From assembly GCA_963805645.1 (NCBI GenBank), contig CAWDVA010000004.1:1-64000 (forward strand): a stretch of DNA of 64,000 bases, read 5' to 3'. Source of the DNA: CAVXEH01 sp963805645 (GTDB taxonomy: Bacteria; Chloroflexota; Limnocylindria; QHBO01). Below the pieces are notes generated by a model, which worked only from the letters and a program-made list of their open reading frames with translations, made no database searches and was not told the origin of the DNA. A program made the translations under genes and the position numbers. Within the stretch, counting starts at the first letter, position 1. Every line of letters starts with the position of its first letter. Of the stretch, positions 58,230 to 64,000 are shown piece by piece.

Positions 58230-59117
58230 CTATTCGGCGAGGCCGATGCGCCGCCCGGAGCGCGCGAAGCGGGAGCGGTAGACGGGGTTCGAGACCCGGC
58301 CATTGACCGTTGCCGCGTCCAGCGGGCGGCTCGAGCGCGGCGCGTGGTAGCGACCGCGATCGCGGATCGCATCGGCGATCTCCGCGGCGGTCGAGGGACC
58401 GCGCTCCGAGATCACCGCGATGATCTCTTCGTGGAGGGGCACCCGGCCGGCGGATGCCGCCCCTGCCGCCGACGCAGCGGCGCGCTTCGCAGGTCGGCCG
58501 GCGCCGCCCTTCGGTGGGCGGCCACGTCGCCGAGGTGCTGTGTCGGCAGCGACCGGAGCCGGCTCCGTCGTGGCGTCCGGCTCAGCCTGGGCCGGGACGG
58601 GGGCGCGCGGCTGCGCGGCAGCCTGCGCAACGGCCTCGACCCGAGCGGCAAGCGAAGCCACGCTCGCCTCGAGCGCCGCGAGCCGGGCCACGTTCTCCGG
58701 CTCGGCAATCGTCCGTCCCTGGCGCTCGGCATCGAGACGCTCCTCGACCCAGCGCTGGACGAGCTGTCCGGGGCGAAGTCCCTGCGCGGCGGCGATCTCC
58801 TTCAGGAGGGTGAGCCGGCGGGGGTCGATGCGGATCGCCATCCCACCCTCGTCCTGGGAGCCTCCGCGGTACGGCGGACGAGATTGCCCGCGCTCGCCGC
58901 CTCCGTACCGCTCACCGCTGCCATGCCGCTCGCCGCCGCCATGCCGCTCGCCGCCGCCATACGGGACCGCGTCCCGTGGCGCGCCGCCGTAGCGTCCCCC
59001 GCCGCGCTCAGCGTCAGGCGGGCGGCCGCCGGGGCGATACGGTCGCCGATCGGAGAATCCGCCCCCGCCGGCAGGTCGCGATGGCGGCCGTCGGTCGCCA
59101 CGTCGTTCTTGTCCCAT
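58230..59117 (-). CDS. Composite RGG/coiled-coil/AT-hook/winged-helix protein
   Basis: 295 residues. Residues ~1-95 are Gly/Arg-rich with GGGERH repeats and RPPYRGG (RGG-like). Then an RHH-like or helical stretch (GMAIRIDPRRLTLLKEIAAA, RPGQLVQRWVEERL), an Ala-rich coiled coil (ARLAALEASVASLAARVEAV), an AT-hook-like RRRGRPPKG and a C-terminal HTH-like domain (EEIIAVISERGPSTAAEIAD, RYHAPRSSRPLDAATVN). It likely binds DNA or RNA as a nucleoid or regulatory protein. No family covers the whole chain. The start at 59117 lies 7 bases after a TAGAGT box, a leaderless start. Next gene is the LLM oxidoreductase. Confidence 0.72.
   Translation of the reverse strand: MGQERRGDRRPPSRPAGGGGFSDRRPYRPGGRPPDAERGGGRYGGAPRDAVPYGGGERHGGGERHGSGERYGGGERGQSRPPYRGGSQDEGGMAIRIDPRRLTLLKEIAAAQGLRPGQLVQRWVEERLDAERQGRTIAEPENVARLAALEASVASLAARVEAVAQAAAQPRAPVPAQAEPDATTEPAPVAADTAPRRRGRPPKGGAGRPAKRAAASAAGAASAGRVPLHEEIIAVISERGPSTAAEIADAIRDRGRYHAPRSSRPLDAATVNGRVSNPVYRSRFARSGRRIGLAE
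58903..58956 (-). repeat. Three 18-bp repeats in the RGG-like region
   Basis: Two identical 18-base copies (58921-58938, 58939-58956) and one diverged copy (58903-58920) encode Gly-Gly-Gly-Glu-Arg-His repeats in frame. Confidence 0.85.
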
Positions 59118-59124
59118 GGAGGGC

Positions 59125-59130
59125 ACTCTA
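59125..59130 (-). promoter_or_regulatory. -10 box TAGAGT, leaderless start of the RGG/AT-hook gene
   Basis: TAGAGT on the minus strand with 7 bases to the ATG at 59117. Confidence 0.6.
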
Positions 59131-59150
59131 GTCCCCGGGTTGCGATTGGT

Positions 59151-59378
59151 CTAGGAGCTTCCGCTCGCGCCGCCGCCCGCCTCGACCCGGTCGGGCTCGT
59201 CCCCGAGGATCTGAGCGGTGCCCGGGTCCAGAGGGCCGGGGCCGTCGTACACCGCGCCAACCGCGGCGCCCGCGATGACGCGGCGTGTGCGTCGGGGATC
59301 GGGCCCGTTTGACCGATCCGCCGGAGGCTGCCACTCTGGAACGGACCCATCGGGTCTGCTGCCGTGGCCCTGCGCCAC
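59151..59378 (-). CDS. Possible small protein in the 340-base gap
   Basis: Within the gap 59118-59457 the only plausible frame encodes up to 75 residues ending AVYDGPGPLDPGTAQILG then DEPDRVEAGGGASGSS. The C-terminal half has a protein-like mix and acidic composition, but no good start: the GTG at 59378 lacks a Shine-Dalgarno and promoter. It may be a real small gene, the end of a decayed one, or chance. Apart from this, and the promoter at 59125-59130, I see nothing in the gap. Confidence 0.3.
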   Translation of the reverse strand: MAQGHGSRPDGSVPEWQPPADRSNGPDPRRTRRVIAGAAVGAVYDGPGPLDPGTAQILGDEPDRVEAGGGASGSS

Positions 59379-59457
59379 GACCTAGCCCGCGCGGTGAGAC
59401 GGATTCGCCCCCAATGCGATCCGCGCGCGGCGCTGATGAAACCTGTTACCGGAGCCC

Positions 59458-60000
59458 ATGTTGCCAAACCCGAGAAGGGTGCTGAGCACCCTGCTCCCGG
59501 CGCTTGCCCTCGTGCTCGCCGGATCCATCGCCGCCACGCACGCGTTCGACGCGTCGCATTCGGCGGCAGACAATCCCACGCCCCCCATGCTCACCGCCGC
59601 GCAGGTGCGCGGCATCGCCGATGACGGCCTGGGGCCGGTCGCGGCCACCCGGGAGGCGAGCCCCGCGCCCGTCGCCCGCAAGGCCCCGACGCCCACGCCG
59701 GCACCCCGTCGACCGCGGGTCACCGGAATCGCCTCCCACTACCCGGGGACCCGAGGGTTCATCGGGCGCGCGGCGGTCGCGCTTCCGGGCGCGCTCGGCG
59801 GTCGCTATACCGGCGGGATCAGCGGGACGGTCACGATCTGCGCCGACCGCTGCGCGACCCTGCCGGTCGTGGACTACTGCGACTGCTACTGGGGTACGTC
59901 CCGCCAACGGGTCGCCGATCTGACTCCGGAAGCCTGGGCCCTGGTCACCGACCTGCCGCTATCGCGCGGCCTGGTCAAAGTGACCGTGATCCTCGGCTGA
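59458..60000 (+). CDS. Secreted RlpA-like/DPBB-domain protein
   Basis: 180 residues. Signal peptide region VLSTLLPALALVLAGSIAAT, then an Ala/Pro/Thr-rich spacer and a ~90-residue double-psi beta-barrel: RVTGIASHYPGTRGFIGRAA, GTVTICADRCATLPVVDYCD and CYWGTSRQRVADLTPEAWAL. The Asp and Cys in VVDYCDCY correspond to the active-site region of RlpA/expansin-like folds; four Cys may form disulfides. Possible envelope polysaccharide binder or lytic transglycosylase. CGGAG lies upstream of the ATG. Its stop is ten bases from the convergent gene's stop. Confidence 0.8.
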   Translation: MLPNPRRVLSTLLPALALVLAGSIAATHAFDASHSAADNPTPPMLTAAQVRGIADDGLGPVAATREASPAPVARKAPTPTPAPRRPRVTGIASHYPGTRGFIGRAAVALPGALGGRYTGGISGTVTICADRCATLPVVDYCDCYWGTSRQRVADLTPEAWALVTDLPLSRGLVKVTVILG

Positions 60001-60010
60001 GGCTCGACCG

Positions 60011-60502
60011 CTACTGGCAGCTGACGGCCACCGTGGCCGAGTTGCCGCCCACGCCGGGGATCGACTGGTCGAAGGTGACGGTCTGGCCGCCGCCCACCTG
60101 GGGCGACACGGCGGTCACCGCGCCCAGCTCGCGACCCCCGGCGTCCCGGGCCTCGAGCCGGCACTTGGCCCGGCCGGCGCGGGTGCCCTCGTTGCTGACG
60201 GACACGGTCGCCACCACGGTACCCTGCGTTCCGGGGTGGAAGGAGAGCGCCTCCGCGCTGAACGGGCCGATGCCCCGGGTGGCCAGGCTGGCGAACACGG
60301 CAAGCAGCACGACCCCGGCGATGATGGCGACCACGATCGTGCCGTGGTATTGGCTGGCGGACGGCGTTGCCATGCCCGCGCGGTTGCAGACCTCGCAGAT
60401 CGACTCGTCTGGCCCGATCACGCGCCCGCACTTGTAGCAGCGACGCGGCGCGCGCGGATCGACTGCCTCGCTGCCAGGCCCAGCCGCGCCGCGGTTGGTC
60501 AC
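60011..60502 (-). CDS. Membrane protein with N-terminal zinc ribbon
   Basis: 163 residues. RRCYKCGRVIGPDESICEVC is a four-Cys zinc ribbon in the cytoplasm, then one transmembrane helix (TIVVAIIAGVVLLAVFASLA) and an extracytoplasmic beta domain (GTVVATVSVSNEGTRAGRAK, TAVSPQVGGGQTVTFDQSI), like the FxLYD-type domain of other zinc-ribbon membrane proteins. GTG start overlaps the stop of the DUF1684 gene by four bases, so coupled. Function unknown. Confidence 0.78.
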   Translation of the reverse strand: MTNRGAAGPGSEAVDPRAPRRCYKCGRVIGPDESICEVCNRAGMATPSASQYHGTIVVAIIAGVVLLAVFASLATRGIGPFSAEALSFHPGTQGTVVATVSVSNEGTRAGRAKCRLEARDAGGRELGAVTAVSPQVGGGQTVTFDQSIPGVGGNSATVAVSCQ

Positions 60503-61125
60503 CGGTGCTCCTCGGGCAGTCGCTCGCCGGCGCGGATCGGCACCGGCAGCCAGTTCTCCTGCGGGGCGAGCGGACAGCTCCATCGGCTGTCGTGGACGCA
60601 CGATGGGTGATAGGCGTAGTTGAAATCCAGCACCAGTGCGTCGTCGTCCGAGCCGAGGTCGGCGCCCTTGCCCGAGTCCCACAGGTAGCGCCCGCCGCCG
60701 TAGGACTCCATGCCGCTGGTTGCATCCCTGAACGGGATGAAGATGCCGCCCGCGTACTCGTTCATCCAGTAGACCGCCAGGCTGCACGGCGTCCCGTCGA
60801 CGAGGAAGCGCACCCAACCGATCCGCGTGTACGAGAGCGTCGGCCCGTCGCCGGAGCGGGGAAGGTCGAGGGGCGGCGCGTCCGGATCGGGCTCGAGGCG
60901 CGCGGTGAAGCGCAGCGCCGGATCATGACGCCAGTACGCGACGCCGCGGAAGTCGGGGCGCGCGTCTGCCGGGACCGGCGAGGAAGGATGCTCGCTGAAG
61001 AGACGGTCGCGGGCCGCACGGAACGCGACAAGGCGCATCGGCTGCGGGCGGTCGTCCGTCCGCAGGGTCTGGTACAGGGCCGCGACGCGGCGTCGCCAGT
61101 CGGCGAGGTCGAGGTACTCGGACAT
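60499..61125 (-). CDS. DUF1684-family protein
   Basis: 208 residues. Typical blocks: LADWRRRVAALYQTLR, ARDRLFSEHPSSPVP, FRGVAYWRHDPALRFTARLE, WMNEYAGGIFIPFRDATSG and YGGGRYLWDSGKG followed by DFNYAYHPSCVHDSRWSCPL and NWLPVPIRAGER, the conserved DUF1684 core with Cys and His residues that may bind metal. Family function unknown; members are cytoplasmic and common in halophilic, soil and marine bacteria. Followed by the zinc-ribbon membrane protein in a coupled pair. Upstream of the ATG only a weak purine site. Confidence 0.88.
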   Translation of the reverse strand: MSEYLDLADWRRRVAALYQTLRTDDRPQPMRLVAFRAARDRLFSEHPSSPVPADARPDFRGVAYWRHDPALRFTARLEPDPDAPPLDLPRSGDGPTLSYTRIGWVRFLVDGTPCSLAVYWMNEYAGGIFIPFRDATSGMESYGGGRYLWDSGKGADLGSDDDALVLDFNYAYHPSCVHDSRWSCPLAPQENWLPVPIRAGERLPEEHR

Positions 61126-61197
61126 CGGGTGCCCCAGAGGATAGACGCCGGGCGCCCCTCGCGGGACGCCCGGCATCGGATCGGTGACCGCGACCGG

Positions 61198-62148
61198 CTA
61201 GATCAGGCCGTTATCGGTCAGGAACTGCTTGGCGACGTCCTCGCTCTTCTGCTTGTCGACGCTGACCTTGACCCCCATCTGGGTCAGGGCGTCCGTCGTC
61301 AGCTTGGCCGAGACCGCGTTGAGGGTGTCGGCCAGCTCGGACCCGCCGGCCGCCGCGAGGTCCTTGCGCAGCACGGGGATCATGTTGCCCGCCACCTGCG
61401 ACTGCTGGTCGTCGGTGAGCAGCACGAAATTGAAGCTGGCGATGTCCGGCTGGGTCGTGCACAGCTCGGCGACGTCGACGTTGCTGGTGTTCAGCGCGAC
61501 CGCGATCGCTGGCGAGCACGGCGCGAGCTTCACCCATTGGAACCCCGGGGCGGTGATGTCGATGCCGTACTTGTCCTTGAGGGCCTGCCCGCAGCCGGCG
61601 TTGGTGCCGCACTCCGGCGGTAGACCCCACTTGAGCTGGTCGGCGATCTTGGCCGCGTCGCTCATGGTCGTGAGCGAGTACTGGTCGGCCGTCTCCTTGC
61701 GGACCGCGAACCCGTTCTGGTCCGCGCCCGGCGCGTAGTCCAGCGAGGTGAGGCCCAGCGGGTCGAGGGCCGCATCCAGCGCGGTCTTCGTCGCGGCGGG
61801 GTCACCGCTGGCGGTGGCCTTGAGCTCCGCGGCCTCGTAGCCGAGGTACTCCGGCATCAGGTTGATATCGCCGCTCTGGAGCGCCTGGTTCGTGAGCGTG
61901 CGTGCGCCCAGGTTGAACTTGCGCTCGACCGTGAAGCCCTTGGCCTCGAGGGCCTGCGCGTAGATCTCTCCGACGAGGGCGGACTCGTAGAAGTCCGCCG
62001 AGCCAATGGTGACCTTCGGCAGCTCGGCCATCTGCGAGGCAGAGCTCATGGCCGATGCTGGCGTGCTGCCGCCCCCTCCCGTCGAGCAGGCGCCGAGGAT
62101 CAGCGCCAGCACCGACGCCCCGAGGGCGAGCATGCGGAATCTCCGCAT
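61198..62148 (-). CDS. Osmoprotectant (betaine/choline) ABC transporter substrate-binding lipoprotein
   Basis: 316 residues. Lipoprotein signal RRFRMLALGASVLALILGAC with lipobox Cys. Mature chain: VTIGSADFYESALVGEIYAQ, VERKFNLGARTLTNQALQSG, DINLMPEYLGYEAAELKATA, the OpuBC/OsmX-type solute-binding fold. Binds glycine betaine, choline or a related quaternary amine outside the membrane. AAGGAGG lies before the ATG. The 137-base gap to the upstream permease stop holds no gene. Last gene of the transporter operon. Confidence 0.9.
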   Translation of the reverse strand: MRRFRMLALGASVLALILGACSTGGGGSTPASAMSSASQMAELPKVTIGSADFYESALVGEIYAQALEAKGFTVERKFNLGARTLTNQALQSGDINLMPEYLGYEAAELKATASGDPAATKTALDAALDPLGLTSLDYAPGADQNGFAVRKETADQYSLTTMSDAAKIADQLKWGLPPECGTNAGCGQALKDKYGIDITAPGFQWVKLAPCSPAIAVALNTSNVDVAELCTTQPDIASFNFVLLTDDQQSQVAGNMIPVLRKDLAAAGGSELADTLNAVSAKLTTDALTQMGVKVSVDKQKSEDVAKQFLTDNGLI

Positions 62149-62285
62149 TGGGTCCTCCTTCTGGTGCGTACAAGGGATTGCCGCCGCATGCCGCGACGGT
62201 TCAGGGTTCGGAGTCTATCAGCCGACTCGTGACGCTCCGATGACAGGAATAGGCCGATCTCTTCAACCGGGTTCAGATCGCGAGG

Positions 62286-63044
62286 CTAGACGAACGGTCC
62301 CCCGACCGGTGCCTGCATCGAGTGCTCGTCCCCGCCCGAGGACCGTGCCGGCGATTGCGGGTGCGACCCGAGCCCCGGCGAGACGAACCGTCGCTGGAGC
62401 CACGCGAAGCCAAGCTCGGTACCGATGGCCAGCAGGCCCACCAGCACGGCCCCCATGAACAGCTGGGCGTCGTCCTGCTGGGCGATGCCGTCGATGATGA
62501 GCCTCCCGAGGCCGCCCGCGCCGAGGACCGCAGCCAGCGTGGCGGTCGCCACGATCTGCACCGCCGAGATGCGCAGACCGGTCAGGATCGAGGGCAGGGC
62601 GAGCGGCACCTCCACCCACCACAGGAGCTGGAGCTCGCGCATCCCCATCCCGCGCCCGGCCTCGACGGCGTCCGGTTCAACCTCCCGGATGCCGGCGTAG
62701 GTGTTGGTCACGATGGGCGGGATGCCAAGCGCGACGAGGGCCACGACGGTGGGGATGAAGAAGAAGCCGAGCGGCGGCCACCAGTTGGCCGTGATGGTCA
62801 GGACGATCCCGAGCAGGCCGAGCGTCGGCAGCGCCCGGCCGATGTTCGCGACGCTGATCGCCGCCAGCGCGCCGCGCCCGGTGTGGCCGATGGCGAGCCC
62901 CACAGGGAGCGCGATGACCACCGAGAGAAGGAGCGACCCGCCCGAGAAGGCCAGGTGCTCCACGAGGCGGGGGAGCATGCCGTCCGGACCGGTCCAGTGC
63001 GCGGGGACGGAGAGCCACTGGGCCAGCTCGCCGATCAGCGTCAT
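62286..63044 (-). CDS. ABC transporter permease (OpuB/OsmW type)
   Basis: 252 residues, about six helices (SLLLSVVIALPVGLAIGHTG, NIGRALPTLGLLGIVLTITA, ALGIPPIVTNTYAGIREV) with the EAA loop ...PDAVEAGRGMGMRELQLL and LPSILTGLRISAVQIVATAT, as in betaine/proline permeases. Start ATG overlaps the preceding stop by four bases, so both permeases are coupled. C-terminal tail is Ser/Gly-rich. Confidence 0.9.
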   Translation of the reverse strand: MTLIGELAQWLSVPAHWTGPDGMLPRLVEHLAFSGGSLLLSVVIALPVGLAIGHTGRGALAAISVANIGRALPTLGLLGIVLTITANWWPPLGFFFIPTVVALVALGIPPIVTNTYAGIREVEPDAVEAGRGMGMRELQLLWWVEVPLALPSILTGLRISAVQIVATATLAAVLGAGGLGRLIIDGIAQQDDAQLFMGAVLVGLLAIGTELGFAWLQRRFVSPGLGSHPQSPARSSGGDEHSMQAPVGGPFV

Positions 63045-63709
63045 GTTGCGGCCCTGCGGGCCCGCGCCCAGGGCGTCAGCCGCGCCTGGATGGCGAGGAG
63101 GCCCAGATCGACCAGGACGGCGAGCGCCACGGAGAGGAGGGAACCCACCCAGATGGCGGTGGGGAAGAAGCCCTTGAGCCCGGTCACCACGATGAGGTAG
63201 CCCAGGCCGCCCTGGCCGATGAGCGCGGTGACGGTGACGAGGCCCACGGTGGTGACGGTGGCGATCCGGAGGCCGGCCACGATGATCGGCACGGCAATCG
63301 GCAGCTCCACGCGCCAGAGCAGCTGGGTTCGGGTGAACCCCATCCCGGTCGCCGCCTCGACGACATCGGCCGGGACCGACTCCAGGCCCAGCAGGATGTT
63401 GCGGATCAGGATCAGCAGGGTGTAGCTCGTGAGGGCGATCTCGGCCGAGAGGAAGCTGAGACCGGTGAACGGGATCAGGAAGGCGAAGAGCGCCAGGCTG
63501 GGGATCGCGTACAGGACCCCGGTGACACCGATGACCGCCGCGGTCGCGCGCCTTCGGCGACGGATGAAGAGCGCCGCGGCGAAGCTGAGGACGAACCCGA
63601 TGACGACCGCGGTCACGGTCATCCCCACGTGCTGCAGCAGCCGCTCCCAGATGATGTCCAGGTTGGAGACGACCCAGTCGGGGCGGAGGAACGGCTCGCC
63701 GGGCGGCAT
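63041..63709 (-). CDS. ABC transporter permease (OpuB/OsmY type)
   Basis: 222 residues. Helices VGMTVTAVVIGFVLSFAAAL, YAIPSLALFAFLIPFTGLSF, and the EAA loop DVVEAATGMGFTRTQLLWRV with LPIAVPIIVAGLRIATVTTV, followed by LIGQGGLGYLIVVTGLKGFF. Second permease of the same transporter; overlaps the next gene by four bases (ATGA). Lies four bases after the ATPase gene. Confidence 0.9.
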   Translation of the reverse strand: MPPGEPFLRPDWVVSNLDIIWERLLQHVGMTVTAVVIGFVLSFAAALFIRRRRRATAAVIGVTGVLYAIPSLALFAFLIPFTGLSFLSAEIALTSYTLLILIRNILLGLESVPADVVEAATGMGFTRTQLLWRVELPIAVPIIVAGLRIATVTTVGLVTVTALIGQGGLGYLIVVTGLKGFFPTAIWVGSLLSVALAVLVDLGLLAIQARLTPWARARRAAT

Positions 63710-63713
63710 CGGA

Positions 63714-64000
63714 TCAGGCCGTGGCCGTCGCCGGGGCCGGCTCGGCGGCGTTCCGCATGACGGCGCTGATCTGCTCGACGCTCACGAGCCCCAGCACGCG
63801 CTCCCGCTCGTCGACCACGACGCCCAGCTGAACGGACGAGGCGAGCATCGCGGAGAGCGCATCGCGCAGGGTCGTCTCGGGCTCCAGCAGGCTGGCCCCG
63901 GGCATAGCGAGCGACGGATCGATGGCGCCGCCATCGGCGAGGTCGCTGCCATGGATCCAGCCGATGGGACGATCGCGGCCGTCCACGAGCAGAGCGAAGT
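63714..64000 (-). CDS. ABC transporter ATPase, C-terminal CBS domains (3' part only)
   Basis: The frame runs from the window edge (start outside) to the stop at 63714. The visible ~95 residues form CBS domain sequence: ALLVDGRDRPIGWIHGSDLA then TTLRDALSAMLASSVQLGVV and VDERERVLGLVSVEQISAVM, as in the OpuCA/ProV ATPase of osmoprotectant transporters, where tandem CBS domains sense ionic strength. The nucleotide-binding part lies outside the window. First gene of the four-gene operon. Confidence 0.85.
   Translation of the reverse strand, partial: FALLVDGRDRPIGWIHGSDLADGGAIDPSLAMPGASLLEPETTLRDALSAMLASSVQLGVVVDERERVLGLVSVEQISAVMRNAAEPAPATATA

Noticed and set aside
1..64000. CRISPR arrays, insertion sequences, prophage genes
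   Set aside because: I found no spaced direct repeats of the right size, no inverted-repeat-flanked transposase and no phage structural genes; the repeats present are in-frame codon repeats.

Overview
This is a gene-dense, very GC-rich bacterial chromosome segment from an organism I cannot name from sequence alone. The gene set (two F420-dependent LLM-type oxidoreductases including an Fgd homologue, a DUF3494 ice-binding-like surface protein with Thr-Pro linkers, ADP-forming acyl-CoA synthetase, DUF3352, DUF6220, LAL-type LuxR regulators) and the many leaderless TAnnnT promoters fit a free-living or soil Chloroflexota lineage of the Limnocylindria/Ellin6529 type best; a high-GC actinobacterium is the main alternative. 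There is no sign of phage, plasmid, insertion sequence or CRISPR. Intergenic gaps are short and convergent genes often end within a few tens of bases of each other.

Layout. 1-7.5 kb: 3' part of an ice-binding-like surface protein, a DUF2171/PRC-barrel protein, an M1-type lipoprotein peptidase, a small frame-broken gene, a PDZ-containing histidine kinase translationally coupled to a NarL-type response regulator, and three small membrane proteins. 7.5-17.7 kb: a fused ADP-forming acyl-CoA synthetase, a small gene flanked by DnaA-box-like sites, L-2-hydroxyglutarate oxidase, cytosolic 5'-nucleotidase I, tRNA-Arg(TCT), Fgd, a tandem universal stress protein, a degenerate rubrerythrin and a GNAT. 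17.7-30 kb: a CoA-transferase, then a tightly coupled leftward operon (fused 2-oxoacid dehydrogenase E1, FabD-like acyltransferase, AlkA-like glycosylase, GT1 glycosyltransferase), EamA, DUF3352 plus cupin, a 2Fe-2S ferredoxin coupled to a GT2 that carries a CysS-like tail, and a small excisionase-type HTH. 30-45 kb: rhomboid, dienelactone hydrolase, FTR1 iron permease behind a DtxR/IdeR-type iron box, acyl-CoA dehydrogenase, penicillin acylase family protein, an Asp-box protein, a short CysS/MshC-like ligase, an ornithine cyclodeaminase homologue, a SpoIID-domain protein and a 5'-3' exonuclease.

45-64 kb: a four-gene leftward operon of ferric-reductase-like heme membrane protein, two single-pass coiled-coil proteins and ApbE, which I read as a possible compact flavin electron-transfer module; a methylmalonyl-CoA mutase-type large subunit; a 1017-aa LAL regulator; a glutamate-dehydrogenase homologue whose catalytic lysine position reads Phe; phosphotriesterase-like and PHP hydrolases; dodecin; a second F420/LLM oxidoreductase; a composite RGG/AT-hook protein; and at the right edge a betaine/choline-type ABC transporter operon whose ATPase gene runs off the window.

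A recurring physical feature is a TAGACT/TAGAAT/CATAAT-like hexamer ending 6-9 bases before the start codon, on both strands and with no Shine-Dalgarno, so about ten genes here are probably transcribed as leaderless mRNAs. Operon-internal genes instead show 1-4 base ATGA/GTGA/TGATG overlaps, and genes with longer leaders show clear GGAGG-type sites. These three patterns decided most start codons given below. Central carbon work implied by the window is acyl-CoA and organic-acid turnover (acyl-CoA dehydrogenase, mutase, CoA-transferase, ADP-forming ligase, 2-hydroxyglutarate oxidase), with redox, iron and surface-protein functions around it.
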